Shown: positions 1 to 6,650, counted from the first letter of the stretch. The stretch: 10,090 nucleotides of DNA from an uncultured Pseudorhodobacter sp. (GCA_937910975.1 CALEMZ010000384.1:1-10090); one strand, 5' to 3'. The notes: generated by a model from the sequence alone, not told the origin. Program-made: numbers and translations.

Positions 1-52
1 AGCTTGAATCATGCAGGCATCAAAGCCTCAAGCAAATTAATGGGTCTGGAGC

Positions 53-967
53 CTATGCAGGGTCGTTCACAACCCCCATAAACTCCCGCCATTCGCCCTT
101 GCTCATGCCAGAATTCTCCTGCGTCACCTCTTCGCCCTTCAGCATCCGACGCACACAATCAATCGCCTTGCCGGACAAAGTCGCCCCGCCCATCCGGTAA
201 TCCTCAAACGCCGCAAAGGCGATTGGCACCCAGTCGGCGACCACTTTGCAAATCGCGTCGGCATAGACTCTAATCTCATACTGGGCGTGGGCGTCGGCGC
301 GCAGGCGCAGGAAGTGGAAGAGGTTGTGCAGATCGACCTTCCAATACCATTGGGTATAGATGTTGGCGGGCAGGTTCATGCGGGCAAGCTCTCGGGCCAA
401 ACCCTGCTGGCCGTCTTGGGACAGCATCGCCTCATAGTGGTCATAGGCCGTGTTCGAATCGCGCTTGAGCATTTCAAGCACGCGGGCGGCCTCCTCCCCC
501 GTCAGCACCTCACCGCGGCCTTGGTTATTGACCACCGATTGCGCGGCGAGTTGCTCAGGCGCGGGGATATAAAACTCACGGTCCATGATCGAATAGCGGG
601 CGGAGTATTCGTTGACGTTGGCGGTGCGGTGGCGGATCCACTGGCGGGCGACAAAGACCGGGAGTTTGACGTGCAGCTTGATCTCGCACATCTCAAACGG
701 GGTGGAATGCCAGTGGCGCATGAGGTAGCGGATCAGGCCCTCATCGTTGGAAACATGTTTGGTTCCAGCGCCGTAAGAGACGCGGGCGGCCTGCACGATG
801 GCGGCATCATCGCCCATATAGTCGATGACCCGGATGAAGCCATGATCGAGCACCTCATGCGCGCGGTAAAGATGCGCCTCCATACCCTCCGAGGTAGCGC
901 GGAGCGTGGGTTTGGGGGTGGCACGCTGGGCGTCGATTTCGGCGATCTGTTCGGGGGAAAGGGACAT
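53..967 (-). CDS. thyX: FAD-dependent thymidylate synthase ThyX
   Basis: This gene encodes a 304-residue ThyX, which makes dTMP from dUMP in the cytoplasm using methylene-tetrahydrofolate and reduced FAD. The ThyX signature RHR-X7-S is complete at residues 112-122 (RHRTANVNEYS). It is preceded by the conserved HSTPFEM segment (87-93) and followed by RELARMNLP (about 192-200) and LRLRADAHAQYEIR (220-233), the usual FAD/dUMP-binding elements. The length suits the alphaproteobacterial form. The start is supported by GAGG five bases upstream (plus-strand 973-976). The gene stands alone, divergent from the lipoprotein gene, and nothing next to it belongs to nucleotide metabolism. Identification is secure from the motif. 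That it is the cell's only thymidylate synthase is not shown here. Confidence 0.97.
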   Translation of the reverse strand: MSLSPEQIAEIDAQRATPKPTLRATSEGMEAHLYRAHEVLDHGFIRVIDYMGDDAAIVQAARVSYGAGTKHVSNDEGLIRYLMRHWHSTPFEMCEIKLHVKLPVFVARQWIRHRTANVNEYSARYSIMDREFYIPAPEQLAAQSVVNNQGRGEVLTGEEAARVLEMLKRDSNTAYDHYEAMLSQDGQQGLARELARMNLPANIYTQWYWKVDLHNLFHFLRLRADAHAQYEIRVYADAICKVVADWVPIAFAAFEDYRMGGATLSGKAIDCVRRMLKGEEVTQENSGMSKGEWREFMGVVNDPA

Positions 968-992
968 GGGGGCCTCGTGTCTGACGGGTTTG

Positions 993-1008
993 CCCCATAT
1001 TTATGGGG
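993..1008. promoter_or_regulatory. Palindrome in the thyX upstream region
   Basis: CCCCATA, two bases, TATGGGG: a perfect 7-bp inverted repeat, 26 bases upstream of the thyX start codon. It lies where a thyX promoter or operator would be expected; read on the minus strand, the AT-rich centre could contribute a -10 element. No binding protein can be named from the sequence. Confidence 0.4.
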
Positions 1009-1107
1009 GGATCCCGAGAAGCATACGAGATGCAGGGGGAGAGGGGCAAGTGTGGGAATGCCGCGCGACCTTTTTGCATCAACGTGGGGCGCGTTACCGC
1101 CGCTGAA

Positions 1108-1137
1108 TTGACAGGTTGGCTGTGCTCAGGCAATGAT
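1108..1137 (+). promoter_or_regulatory. Possible sigma-70 promoter of the lipoprotein-Slam unit
   Basis: A perfect -35 box TTGACA (1108-1113) is followed after 18 bases by AATGAT (1132-1137), a four-of-six match to the -10 consensus. Transcription would begin near 1144. That is downstream of the first in-frame ATG (1133) and upstream of the second (1169), which supports 1169 as the lipoprotein start. The -10 match is weak, so this is tentative. Confidence 0.35.
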
Positions 1138-1168
1138 TAAAAAAACGCAACAAGTATTGAGCAGTGCA

Positions 1169-2059
1169 ATGAAAAAACCGATCTTGATGTCATTGGCATT
1201 CACATTGCTACTTGCTTGTGGCGGCAATCCATTGGATGGCGGCGATCCAGTGGGTGGCGGCGGCGGCGCGCTTCCTGAGACGCCAACCGCATCGGGAGTT
1301 CCGGAAAGCCTGAGGCTCGACCTGAAAGGGGCAAGCTATGTCCCTGGAGATCCGACAATCACCATTGCGCTATCCTTCCAGGATGCCACGGCTTTAAATG
1401 CAACCTATGTGCGCACCCCGGCTCTAGATCGGCCGGATTATTTTGCCTACACCTTCCAGGAATCGACCTCGAACCGATATGTCATCGCGATGGTCAGACA
1501 ATCCGGCTCTGCCAAGGCGGCGGCTGTTATGGATGCGGGGCAATTCGCCAACTATTTTGGCGGCACGACCTATGCGCGCGCCGATGTCTATTCGCTGCCG
1601 TTGGCGGGCGTTGGACCACGGTACAACTATTCCGGCTCTTATGTCGGGCTGATGAATATTGGGGTCCCTGCGCCGGGTGGCCCGGGTGGCGGACTGGGTC
1701 CTGAACAGGCCTATGTCACCGAGGGCCGAGCACTGATCACGGCTGACTTTACCGAAATGAAAATAAGCGGTGGGGTTGATAATCGCGTGATCATCAATCC
1801 GGCGCTGGACGATGACCCAGTTTTGGACAGTATCAGCCTCGGTCTTGCCGATATTGCTGCGGATGGCTCTTTCTTTGGCCCTGTCTTCACCGGATCGAGC
1901 GATGCGGGCGTTTATGGGGGCGTCTTTGCCGGTATCGAGGCGCGGGATGTCGCGGCCGTGCTGGTATTTTATCCCTATAAAAACCCACCGACTGTAGAAC
2001 ATGGGCTTATTGTATTGACCAATTGCGTTGATGCGGGCGGGCCAGCATGTTCGCCATAG
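1169..2059 (+). CDS. Surface lipoprotein, TbpB-like barrel, probable Slam cargo
   Basis: A 296-residue exported lipoprotein. From the ATG at 1169 the N-terminus is a textbook lipoprotein signal: MKK, a hydrophobic stretch, then the lipobox LLAC with the acylated Cys at residue 17. The in-frame ATG at 1133 would add 12 residues before the signal and is less likely. The mature protein opens with a Gly-rich flexible linker (GGDPVGGGGG), typical of surface-anchored lipoproteins. The C-terminal half carries features of the small barrel domain of TbpB and hemophilin-type proteins: YSGSY, then ALITADFTEMKISGG, then GSFFGPVFTG and YGGVFAGIEARD. Two Cys near the C-terminus (LTNC...PAC) could form a disulfide. 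The gene overlaps the downstream Slam gene by 13 bases, so the two are probably translationally coupled. Its ligand is unknown; haem, iron-protein or other binding is only inferred from the family. Confidence 0.72.
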   Translation: MKKPILMSLAFTLLLACGGNPLDGGDPVGGGGGALPETPTASGVPESLRLDLKGASYVPGDPTITIALSFQDATALNATYVRTPALDRPDYFAYTFQESTSNRYVIAMVRQSGSAKAAAVMDAGQFANYFGGTTYARADVYSLPLAGVGPRYNYSGSYVGLMNIGVPAPGGPGGGLGPEQAYVTEGRALITADFTEMKISGGVDNRVIINPALDDDPVLDSISLGLADIAADGSFFGPVFTGSSDAGVYGGVFAGIEARDVAAVLVFYPYKNPPTVEHGLIVLTNCVDAGGPACSP

Positions 2060-3450
2060 CAGGGGCTATGCGGCGCAACTTTGTGCCCGCCCTGCTTGCC
2101 GTCGTACTTGCTGTCATAGTTCCTGCCTTGTCCTTTGCACCTGTAGCGGCGCAAGTGGCTGGGAACGCGGCGAAAACCTTGCAATTGGGCCGCGTCGAAG
2201 CTTTAGGGCTGGGCCAGCGCGCAATTGCCGTCAGCCGTTTTGATCTGGCGAAACGCATCGCAATAGCCTTGTTGCAGGCCGATCCCACCGATGCCGGGGC
2301 CATGCTTTTGCTCTCGGCTGCCGAAGCGCGGCTTGGAAACAATTCGGCGAGCCTGCAAGCCGCCGATCAGGCGCAGGCGCACAGCACTGACGACCGCATC
2401 AAATTCGAAGCGACCTTTCTGAAAGCCTCAGCACATGCTGGTGCAGGAAATCAGGCCCGCGCCAAGTTCTACCTGCGCCGGGCGGGAGACCTGGCCCCCG
2501 ATGCAGCGGCCCGCAACGCAATACGCCAAAGCCATGCGCAGCTGGCGAACGCCTCCAGACTCCAACTGAATTTCAGCCTCGACCTTGGCCCCTCGCGCAA
2601 CCTTAACAACGGCAGTCTACACGATAGCATCTCCATCCTTCCCGGCTTTGCCCTTGCGCTCCCGCAAGCCTTGTCGGGGCTCAGCTATGGTGGAACGGGG
2701 CGGTTCACCTACCGGCTGAACCGCAGCAAGACTTCGATTACGGAGTTGACTGGCGGGCTTCGCTATCGCGGCGTTGCTCTGTCAGGCAAGGCCAAGACCT
2801 TGGCACCGTCGCTGCGCAACAGCGATCTTGCTTATGCCGGTGTAGATCTGGGTTTGACACGCCGATGGAAGCCAGCCACCGCGCCGGTTGCCTTTTAATT
2901 AAGCGCAAAGGCCACGCATAACTGGTACGGCGGGAAATCCCTTTCTGACCAGCTTCGAGGCGAGTTCACCGTAAGCCGCGTGATGAACAAAAACCGCCTC
3001 ATTCGGTTTGGCACAACAGCCGAGGCAACACGCGACAGCGCACGTTCGACGCGTGACACAGATGCATTTGGCATCTCCGCAACCTTGATCCAGAACACTC
3101 AAAGCTTGGGGCAGGTGGAGTTTGGGCTTTCGGCGCGTAAGGTCAAATCAGAAGCCGCAGGCCTTGCCTTTACGGCGCAAGGGGTGCAGTTGAGTTGGCG
3201 GCCCAATGAGATAACCGACAAACTGTCCATGGCCTTCGGGTTTGGGATGGAGCGCCGAGACTACTATCTGACCCCTGCCCTACCCGCAGATATCAAGCTC
3301 AGCGCATCGGCGAGCATTGTGTTACCAAAGATCATCTATTTCGGCTATGTGCCAGAAATCATGTTGAACACGACCCGGATCAAATCAAACTACAAACCGC
3401 GTGACACATTCGATTACGGGCTGAGCCTCGGGCTTCGGTCAACTTTCTGA
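2047..3450 (+). pseudogene. Slam-type outer-membrane translocon (DUF560), in-frame stop
   Basis: Read through, this is a 466-residue Slam, the outer-membrane component of type XI secretion that moves lipoproteins to the cell surface. It has a signal peptide (MRRNFVPALLAVVLAVIVP, cleavage near VAAQ), an Ala-rich helical TPR region (about residues 45-170) and a barrel opening with LNFSLDLGPSRNLNNG (174-189), the conserved first strand of DUF560. The C-terminus (YGLSLGLRSTF) ends in Phe, as outer-membrane barrels do. Codon 284 is TAA (2896-2898). The frame then continues without shift as LSAKATHNWYGGKSLSDQL, containing the family's WYGG motif, to a TGA at 3448-3450. As written, the gene yields a 283-residue protein without most of the barrel, plus an orphan 3' part (first ATG at 2980). 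The start could be 2047 or 2068: AGGGG sits only two bases before the latter. It is a nonsense mutation, a sequencing error, or, less likely, readthrough. Confidence 0.75.
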
Positions 3451-3453
3451 CCC

Positions 3454-3468
3454 GCCGCCTATGGCGGT
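3454..3468 (+). terminator. Weak hairpin after the Slam gene
   Basis: CCGCC, TAT, GGCGG forms a 5-bp GC stem five bases after the stop codon, extendable by a G-T pair. It is followed by TTCTCAA rather than a real T-run, so it is at best a weak intrinsic terminator. Confidence 0.3.
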
Positions 3469-3483
3469 TCTCAATAAGCGCCC

Positions 3484-3489
3484 TATACT
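3484..3489 (+). promoter_or_regulatory. Possible -10 element for gloA
   Basis: TATACT is a five-of-six match to the -10 consensus, 32 bases before the gloA start codon. No good -35 box lies at the right distance, so promoter status rests on the -10 alone. Confidence 0.3.
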
Positions 3490-3521
3490 TCGCCCCACGG
3501 CAAAGAAACGGAGGCCTCACG

Positions 3522-3950
3522 ATGACAATCAAATATCTGCACACCATGGTCCGCGTGCTGGACCTTGAAAGATCAATGGCGTTTTACAAGCTTCTAGGAC
3601 TGGAGGAAAAGCGCCGGATTGACAATGAAAAGGGGCGCTTCAGCCTGATTTTCCTTTGCCCGCCAGATCAGCCAGAGTGCCCGGTGGAGTTGACCTATAA
3701 CTGGGACGGGGATGAGGGGCTGCCATCGGACGGCAGACATTTCGGGCATCTGGCCTATGAGGTGGATAATATTTATGAGACCTGCGCGCATCTGGCGGCC
3801 AATGGCGTGGTGATCAACCGCCCGCCGCGTGAGGGTCGGATGGCTTTTGTGCGCAGCCCTGACAATATCTCGATTGAGCTGTTGCAAAAGGGTGGGGCAT
3901 TGCCCCTCGCCGAGCCGTGGACCAGCGCGCCGAATATCGGGCATTGGTAA
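3522..3950 (+). CDS. gloA: Lactoylglutathione lyase (glyoxalase I)
   Basis: A 142-residue enzyme of the vicinal oxygen chelate fold. Glyoxalase I converts the hemithioacetal of methylglyoxal and glutathione to S-lactoylglutathione in the cytoplasm, the first step of methylglyoxal detoxification. The expected metal ligands are all present: His7 (YLHTMVRV), Glu56 (PVELTYNW), His76 (GHLAYEV) and Glu119 (ISIELLQ), with spacing like the E. coli enzyme. FYKLLGLEE and RSPDNISIEL are typical of the family. The short form without the eukaryotic-type insertion suggests Ni or Co use rather than Zn, by analogy with short bacterial enzymes. The start is fixed by GGAGG (3510-3514), seven bases before ATG. 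The gene stands alone after the broken Slam gene and convergent with hisN. Confidence 0.93.
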   Translation: MTIKYLHTMVRVLDLERSMAFYKLLGLEEKRRIDNEKGRFSLIFLCPPDQPECPVELTYNWDGDEGLPSDGRHFGHLAYEVDNIYETCAHLAANGVVINRPPREGRMAFVRSPDNISIELLQKGGALPLAEPWTSAPNIGHW

Positions 3951-3969
3951 TATCGCAAACGGAGGGCCA

Positions 3970-3986
3970 GATTTTCGCTGAAAATC
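3970..3986. terminator. Dyad between convergent gloA and hisN
   Basis: GATTTT, five bases, AAAATC forms a 6-bp stem 20 bases after the gloA stop codon. A second small stem follows at 3991-3999, then a run of six T (4007-4012). Together they could end gloA transcription. The T-run is eight bases beyond the second stem, so it is not a classical terminator. Confidence 0.35.
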
Positions 3987-3990
3987 CGGT

Positions 3991-4022
3991 GCCTTCGGCG
4001 AGGATATTTTTTCCAAAGAGAA
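3991..4022 (+). repeat. Intergenic repeat element, copy 1
   Basis: GCCTTCGGC (a 3-bp stem with a 3-base loop) is followed by GAGGATATTTTTT and CCAAAGAGAA. It matches the copy at 7865 in 18 of its first 20 bases and, in the opposite orientation, the copy at 6651. It lies between the convergent gloA and hisN genes. Confidence 0.6.
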
Positions 4023-4061
4023 CGATGCGAAATTTACACATTGGCGGCGGGGTTACATTCC

Positions 4062-4856
4062 TCAGGCGTTGAGTAGCGCCATCGCAGCGGCATGAACCTG
4101 CACATTGGCGGCGGCGAGAATTTGCCCCCCCTGATGCGCAGACTTGCCTTGCCAATCGGTCACGATGCCGCCCGCAGCCTCGATCACCGCGATGGGGGCC
4201 TGTACATCATAGGCTTGCAGCCCGGCCTCGATCACCAGATCCACCTGCCCTGCGGCCAGCAGGGCATAGCCATAGCAATCCATCCCATAGCGCACCAAAC
4301 GCACCTTCGGCACCACGCGGCGAAACGCATCGCCTTCGGCCTGCGTGCCAACTTCGGGGAAGGTGGAGAGCAAGATCGCCTGGCTCAAAGGCCGTGCGGG
4401 CCGACAGCGCAGCGGGGCCAAGCCCATCGGGCCATTGACGCCCGCAAACCCAAACCCGCCCTCAAACCGTTCTTGAATATAGGGTTGGTCAATGATGCCG
4501 TAGATCGGGCCCGCGGCATCGGCGACCGAAATCAGTACCCCCCAAGTTGGCGTGCCGGAAAGATAGCCGCGTGTACCGTCAATCGGGTCCAGCACCCATG
4601 TCAGGCCGGAGTTACCAGGGGTAGCCCCAAATTCCTCGCCCAAGATCCCGTCATGCGGGCGGCGACGTGCTAGAATATCGCGCATCGCCTTTTCTGATGC
4701 GCGGTCCGCAATGGTCACGGGGTCAAAATGCGTGGTTTCCTTAGTGTCGGCCGTCAGATCAGCCCGACGAAAATGCGTTAAAGTGGCGACGCGCGCCGCA
4801 TCGGCCAATTCTGCCGCTGTTGCGCGGATATCCGCAATTTCGGTATTTGTCAGCAT
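4062..4856 (-). CDS. hisN: Histidinol-phosphatase, inositol monophosphatase family
   Basis: A 264-residue phosphatase of the Mg-dependent, Li-sensitive inositol monophosphatase superfamily. Motifs in order: DPVTIADRASE (45-55), GEEFG (73-77), the metal-binding WVLDPIDGTRGYLSG (87-101, with Asp90 and Asp93), and the C-terminal YDVQAPIAVIEAAGG (216-230, with Asp217). The IDQPYIQERF segment and the GTRGYLSG form point to the HisN branch, which dephosphorylates histidinol phosphate late in histidine synthesis, rather than to SuhB or CysQ. No other his gene is in the window, so the substrate remains an inference. GGGGG six to seven bases before the ATG is the ribosome-binding site, and it sits in the 3' arm of a hairpin (4860-4928). 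The gene lies 76 bases after the XRE regulator on the same strand and may be cotranscribed with it. Confidence 0.82.
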   Translation of the reverse strand: MLTNTEIADIRATAAELADAARVATLTHFRRADLTADTKETTHFDPVTIADRASEKAMRDILARRRPHDGILGEEFGATPGNSGLTWVLDPIDGTRGYLSGTPTWGVLISVADAAGPIYGIIDQPYIQERFEGGFGFAGVNGPMGLAPLRCRPARPLSQAILLSTFPEVGTQAEGDAFRRVVPKVRLVRYGMDCYGYALLAAGQVDLVIEAGLQAYDVQAPIAVIEAAGGIVTDWQGKSAHQGGQILAAANVQVHAAAMALLNA

Positions 4857-4859
4857 GCA

Positions 4860-4928
4860 TTTCCCCCGCCTTGGCCTTCTCTGGCGCTACCGCGTTGCGG
4901 CAAGCCGGTCAAGCTATTGCGGGGGAAA
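4860..4928 (-). promoter_or_regulatory. hisN: Hairpin able to sequester the hisN ribosome-binding site
   Basis: In the 76-base gap between the regulator gene and hisN, TTTCCCCCGC and GCGGGGGAAA form a perfect 10-bp inverted repeat (arms 4860-4869 and 4919-4928). Inside it, CTTGGCC (4870-4876) and GGTCAAG (4907-4913) extend the pairing, with one C-A mismatch in the minus-strand RNA, and CCGC/GCGG (4890-4893, 4897-4900) caps it. In the mRNA the 3' arm contains the hisN GGGGG Shine-Dalgarno sequence, three bases before the start codon. The 5' arm begins five bases after the regulator's TGA, within reach of a terminating ribosome. No T-run follows, so it is not an intrinsic terminator. Confidence 0.6.
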
Positions 4929-4932
4929 ACCC

Positions 4933-5295
4933 TCAAGCCGCGTCGCTGAGCACGCGCGCCAGATCGAACAGACGGCGGCGTTGCGTCTCAGGGATCGCGT
5001 AATAGGAACGGACAAGCTCCTGAGCCTCTTTATCGGCCAGCATATCACCCGCGACACCGTGTGGCGCCTCGCGCGCATCATCCAGTCCTTCGAAAAAGAA
5101 GCTAATGGTCACACCGAGAGCCTCGGCAATATCCCACAACCGCGAAGCCGAGACACGATTCATGCCGGTTTCATATTTCTGAATCTGCTGAAACTTTATA
5201 CCCACGCGATCGGCGAGCTGCTGCTGCGTCATACCAACCATCCAGCGACGGTGGCGAATGCGCTTGCCAACATGGGCATCTACAGGGTGCTTCAT
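4933..5295 (-). CDS. XRE-family helix-turn-helix regulator
   Basis: A small DNA-binding protein: 120 residues from the ATG at 5295, or 125 from the ATG at 5310. The N-terminal two thirds form a Cro/CI-type helix-turn-helix domain: VGKRIRHRRWMVGMTQQQLA, GIKFQQIQKYETGMNRVSAS and LWDIAEALGVTISFFFEGL. The helical tail ends in RRRLFDLARVLSDAA and may serve dimerisation. The sequence resembles short XRE proteins common in Rhodobacterales and related in this domain to rhizobial PraR, but no function can be assigned. Start choice: GGAG lies six bases before the ATG at 5295, and the protein then begins MKHPVDAHVGKR, as relatives do. The ATG at 5310 also has GAGG eight bases upstream. The tandem repeat just upstream is a plausible autoregulatory operator. 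hisN follows on the same strand. Confidence 0.88.
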   Translation of the reverse strand: MKHPVDAHVGKRIRHRRWMVGMTQQQLADRVGIKFQQIQKYETGMNRVSASRLWDIAEALGVTISFFFEGLDDAREAPHGVAGDMLADKEAQELVRSYYAIPETQRRRLFDLARVLSDAA

Positions 5296-5308
5296 CAGGT
5301 ACTCCATC

Positions 5309-5350
5309 ATTTGTTAAACCTCGTACAGGCATTTGTTAAACCTCGTACAG
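5309..5350 (-). repeat. Perfect 20-base tandem repeat before the regulator
   Basis: CTGTACGAGGTTTAACAAAT (minus strand) occurs twice without a mismatch, at 5331-5350 and 5309-5328, with a 22-base period, about two helical turns. Each copy carries GAGG and is completed by an ATG, so the translation-start region itself is duplicated. The inner copy leads into the regulator's first ATG (5310). The outer ATG (5332) is out of frame with the gene. The arrangement suits an operator for a dimeric regulator, possibly the product of this gene. Confidence 0.75.
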
Positions 5351-5665
5351 ATTAACAAGCAATTTTCATGCCAAAGCTGATATTCCTTCAATTATCCTTA
5401 GTAAATTTGCAATTAACCCGTTTGACCTGTCTTTTTAGACAGGTGCCCATGTCTAGAAGAACAGGCACCTTGGGCAGACTTAGCTGCTCTCCCGATGGGT
5501 GCCAAATATTAACGATACTCGCTATATGCGTGTTTTTCATTTTGCATTGCATTTTGCAATCATTATGTACGTTCATGTCGCATTATGCGAAAACTCTGCC
5601 GACTGGAAGGAAATGTAATTTCATCGTAGGAACAGAGAAGCCGCTAAATTACGAGGAGCCATACT
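5351..5665. other. AT-rich intergenic region with dyads
   Basis: No convincing gene is seen in these 315 bases, which are clearly richer in A and T than the flanking genes. They separate the divergent regulator and oxidoreductase genes and should hold both promoters. GATAAT on the minus strand (5391-5396) is a reasonable -10 for the regulator. No complete plus-strand promoter was found. The region contains overlapping dyads (5425-5503), the direct repeat CATTTTGCA at 5538-5546 and 5550-5558, and the small palindrome CGCA-TTA-TGCG (5579-5589). A small RNA gene is possible but not demonstrated. Confidence 0.45.
5425..5470 (+). promoter_or_regulatory. Two overlapping, mutually exclusive dyads
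   Basis: ACCTGTCT-TTTT-AGACAGGT (5425-5444) is a perfect 8-bp hairpin. Its last four bases also begin AGGTGCC (5441-5447), which pairs with GGCACCT (5464-5470) across 16 bases. Only one of the two can form in a transcript. In addition, TGTCT-N6-ACAGG occurs at 5428-5443 and again at 5450-5465, a 22-base period, which would equally suit binding of a protein dimer to DNA. Confidence 0.5.
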
Positions 5666-6634
5666 ATGCTTGCCTACCGCATTGATGCATTCGACGGCAC
5701 CGCGTGTCTGCAAAACATTGCGCCGCCCTCTGTAGGGCCAGGACAGGTGCTGCTACGGGCCAGGGCCTGCGGGCTGAATTTCGCTGACCTCCTGATGATC
5801 CAAGGCAAGTATCAGGAACGCCCGGCCCTGCCGTTCACCTTGGGTATGGAACTGGCGGGCGAGGTTGCTGCGCTGGGGCCGGGGGTCACCAGCCTTGCGG
5901 TCGGCGACCGCATCGCCGCCTTTGCCGGACAGGGCGGATTGGCGGAGCTGGCTTGCATTAATGCCAATGTCTGCACACCAATCCCGGATGAGATGTCGTT
6001 TGAGGATGCCGCAGCCTTTCAGGTGGCTTATGGCACCAGCCATCTGGCGCTGGAGCATCGTGCAAACCTGCGGCCGGGGGAAACGCTATTGGTCATGGGT
6101 GCCGCAGGGGGCATCGGGTTAACGGCGGTGGAGATCGGCAAGCGGCTGGGGGCGCGCGTCATTGCCACGGCGCGCGGGGCGGAAAAGCTGGCCATCGCGG
6201 CCAAGGCCGGGGCCGACCACCTGATCGACAGCGACGCGCCCGAGCTGCGCACAGCACTCAAGGCCCTTGGCGGGGTCGATGTTGTCTATGACCCTGTAGG
6301 CGGCCCGGCCTTCATGGAGGCGATGCGGGCCACTAACCCCGAGGGGCGCTTGATCCCGATCGGCTTTGCGGGGGGCGAAGTCCCGCAAATCCCCGCCAAT
6401 CACCTGCTGGTCAAAAACCTGACGGTGATCGGCCTCTATTGGGGTGGCTATCTGAAATTCGCGCCCGAATCGCTGGCCAATAGCATGGCCACCCTGTTTG
6501 ACTGGTACCGCGAAGGCGGCCTACGCCCTCATATCAGCCACACGATCCCCTTACTCCGCGTTGAGGAGGCGCTGGAACTGCTGCGCGCCCGCAAATCCAC
6601 AGGCAAGGTTGTTGTCACCATGGGCACGCACTGA
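5666..6634 (+). CDS. NADPH:quinone oxidoreductase-type zinc-less MDR protein
   Basis: A 322-residue medium-chain dehydrogenase/reductase. The GroES-like N-terminal part contains ACGLNFADLLMIQGKY (34-49) and LPFTLGMELAGEVAALGPGV (55-74), the hallmark of the quinone oxidoreductase branch. The Cys and His zinc ligands of alcohol dehydrogenases are absent. The Rossmann part carries the AXXGXXG NAD(P)-binding motif AAGGIG (146-151), ARVIATARGAEKL, and VDVVYDPVGG before the substrate cleft. Members reduce quinones or other activated double bonds with NADPH in the cytoplasm. The real substrate cannot be read from the sequence, and enoyl reductase activity is a fair alternative. GAGGAG (5653-5658), seven bases before ATG, fixes the start. 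The gene appears monocistronic: it follows the AT-rich gap and is followed by a gene-free stretch. Confidence 0.88.
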   Translation: MLAYRIDAFDGTACLQNIAPPSVGPGQVLLRARACGLNFADLLMIQGKYQERPALPFTLGMELAGEVAALGPGVTSLAVGDRIAAFAGQGGLAELACINANVCTPIPDEMSFEDAAAFQVAYGTSHLALEHRANLRPGETLLVMGAAGGIGLTAVEIGKRLGARVIATARGAEKLAIAAKAGADHLIDSDAPELRTALKALGGVDVVYDPVGGPAFMEAMRATNPEGRLIPIGFAGGEVPQIPANHLLVKNLTVIGLYWGGYLKFAPESLANSMATLFDWYREGGLRPHISHTIPLLRVEEALELLRARKSTGKVVVTMGTH

Positions 6635-6650
6635 GGGGCCTCACAGCAAT

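Noticed and set aside
1..52. Dyad after thyX (GCTTGA/TCAAGC with inner AGGC/GCCT)
   Set aside because: The two stems share a base and cannot both form fully, and no T-run follows on the minus strand. The support for a terminator is too weak.
287..1111. Long plus-strand open frame (274 codons) across thyX
   Set aside because: It is the complement of the unmistakable thyX gene, its product has no recognisable motif, and GC-rich genes commonly give such antisense frames.
2895..3102. Frameshift as the cause of the Slam break
   Set aside because: The 5' and 3' parts are in the same frame, and the intervening codons read as plausible barrel sequence including WYGG, so a nonsense codon fits and no shift is needed.
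5309..5350. CRISPR array
   Set aside because: There are only two repeat units separated by two bases, so there are no spacers, and no cas genes are nearby.
5368..5685. Plus-strand 105-codon open frame in the AT-rich gap
   Set aside because: It runs through the dyads and overlaps the start of the oxidoreductase gene, has no recognisable domain and lacks the codon style of the real genes nearby.
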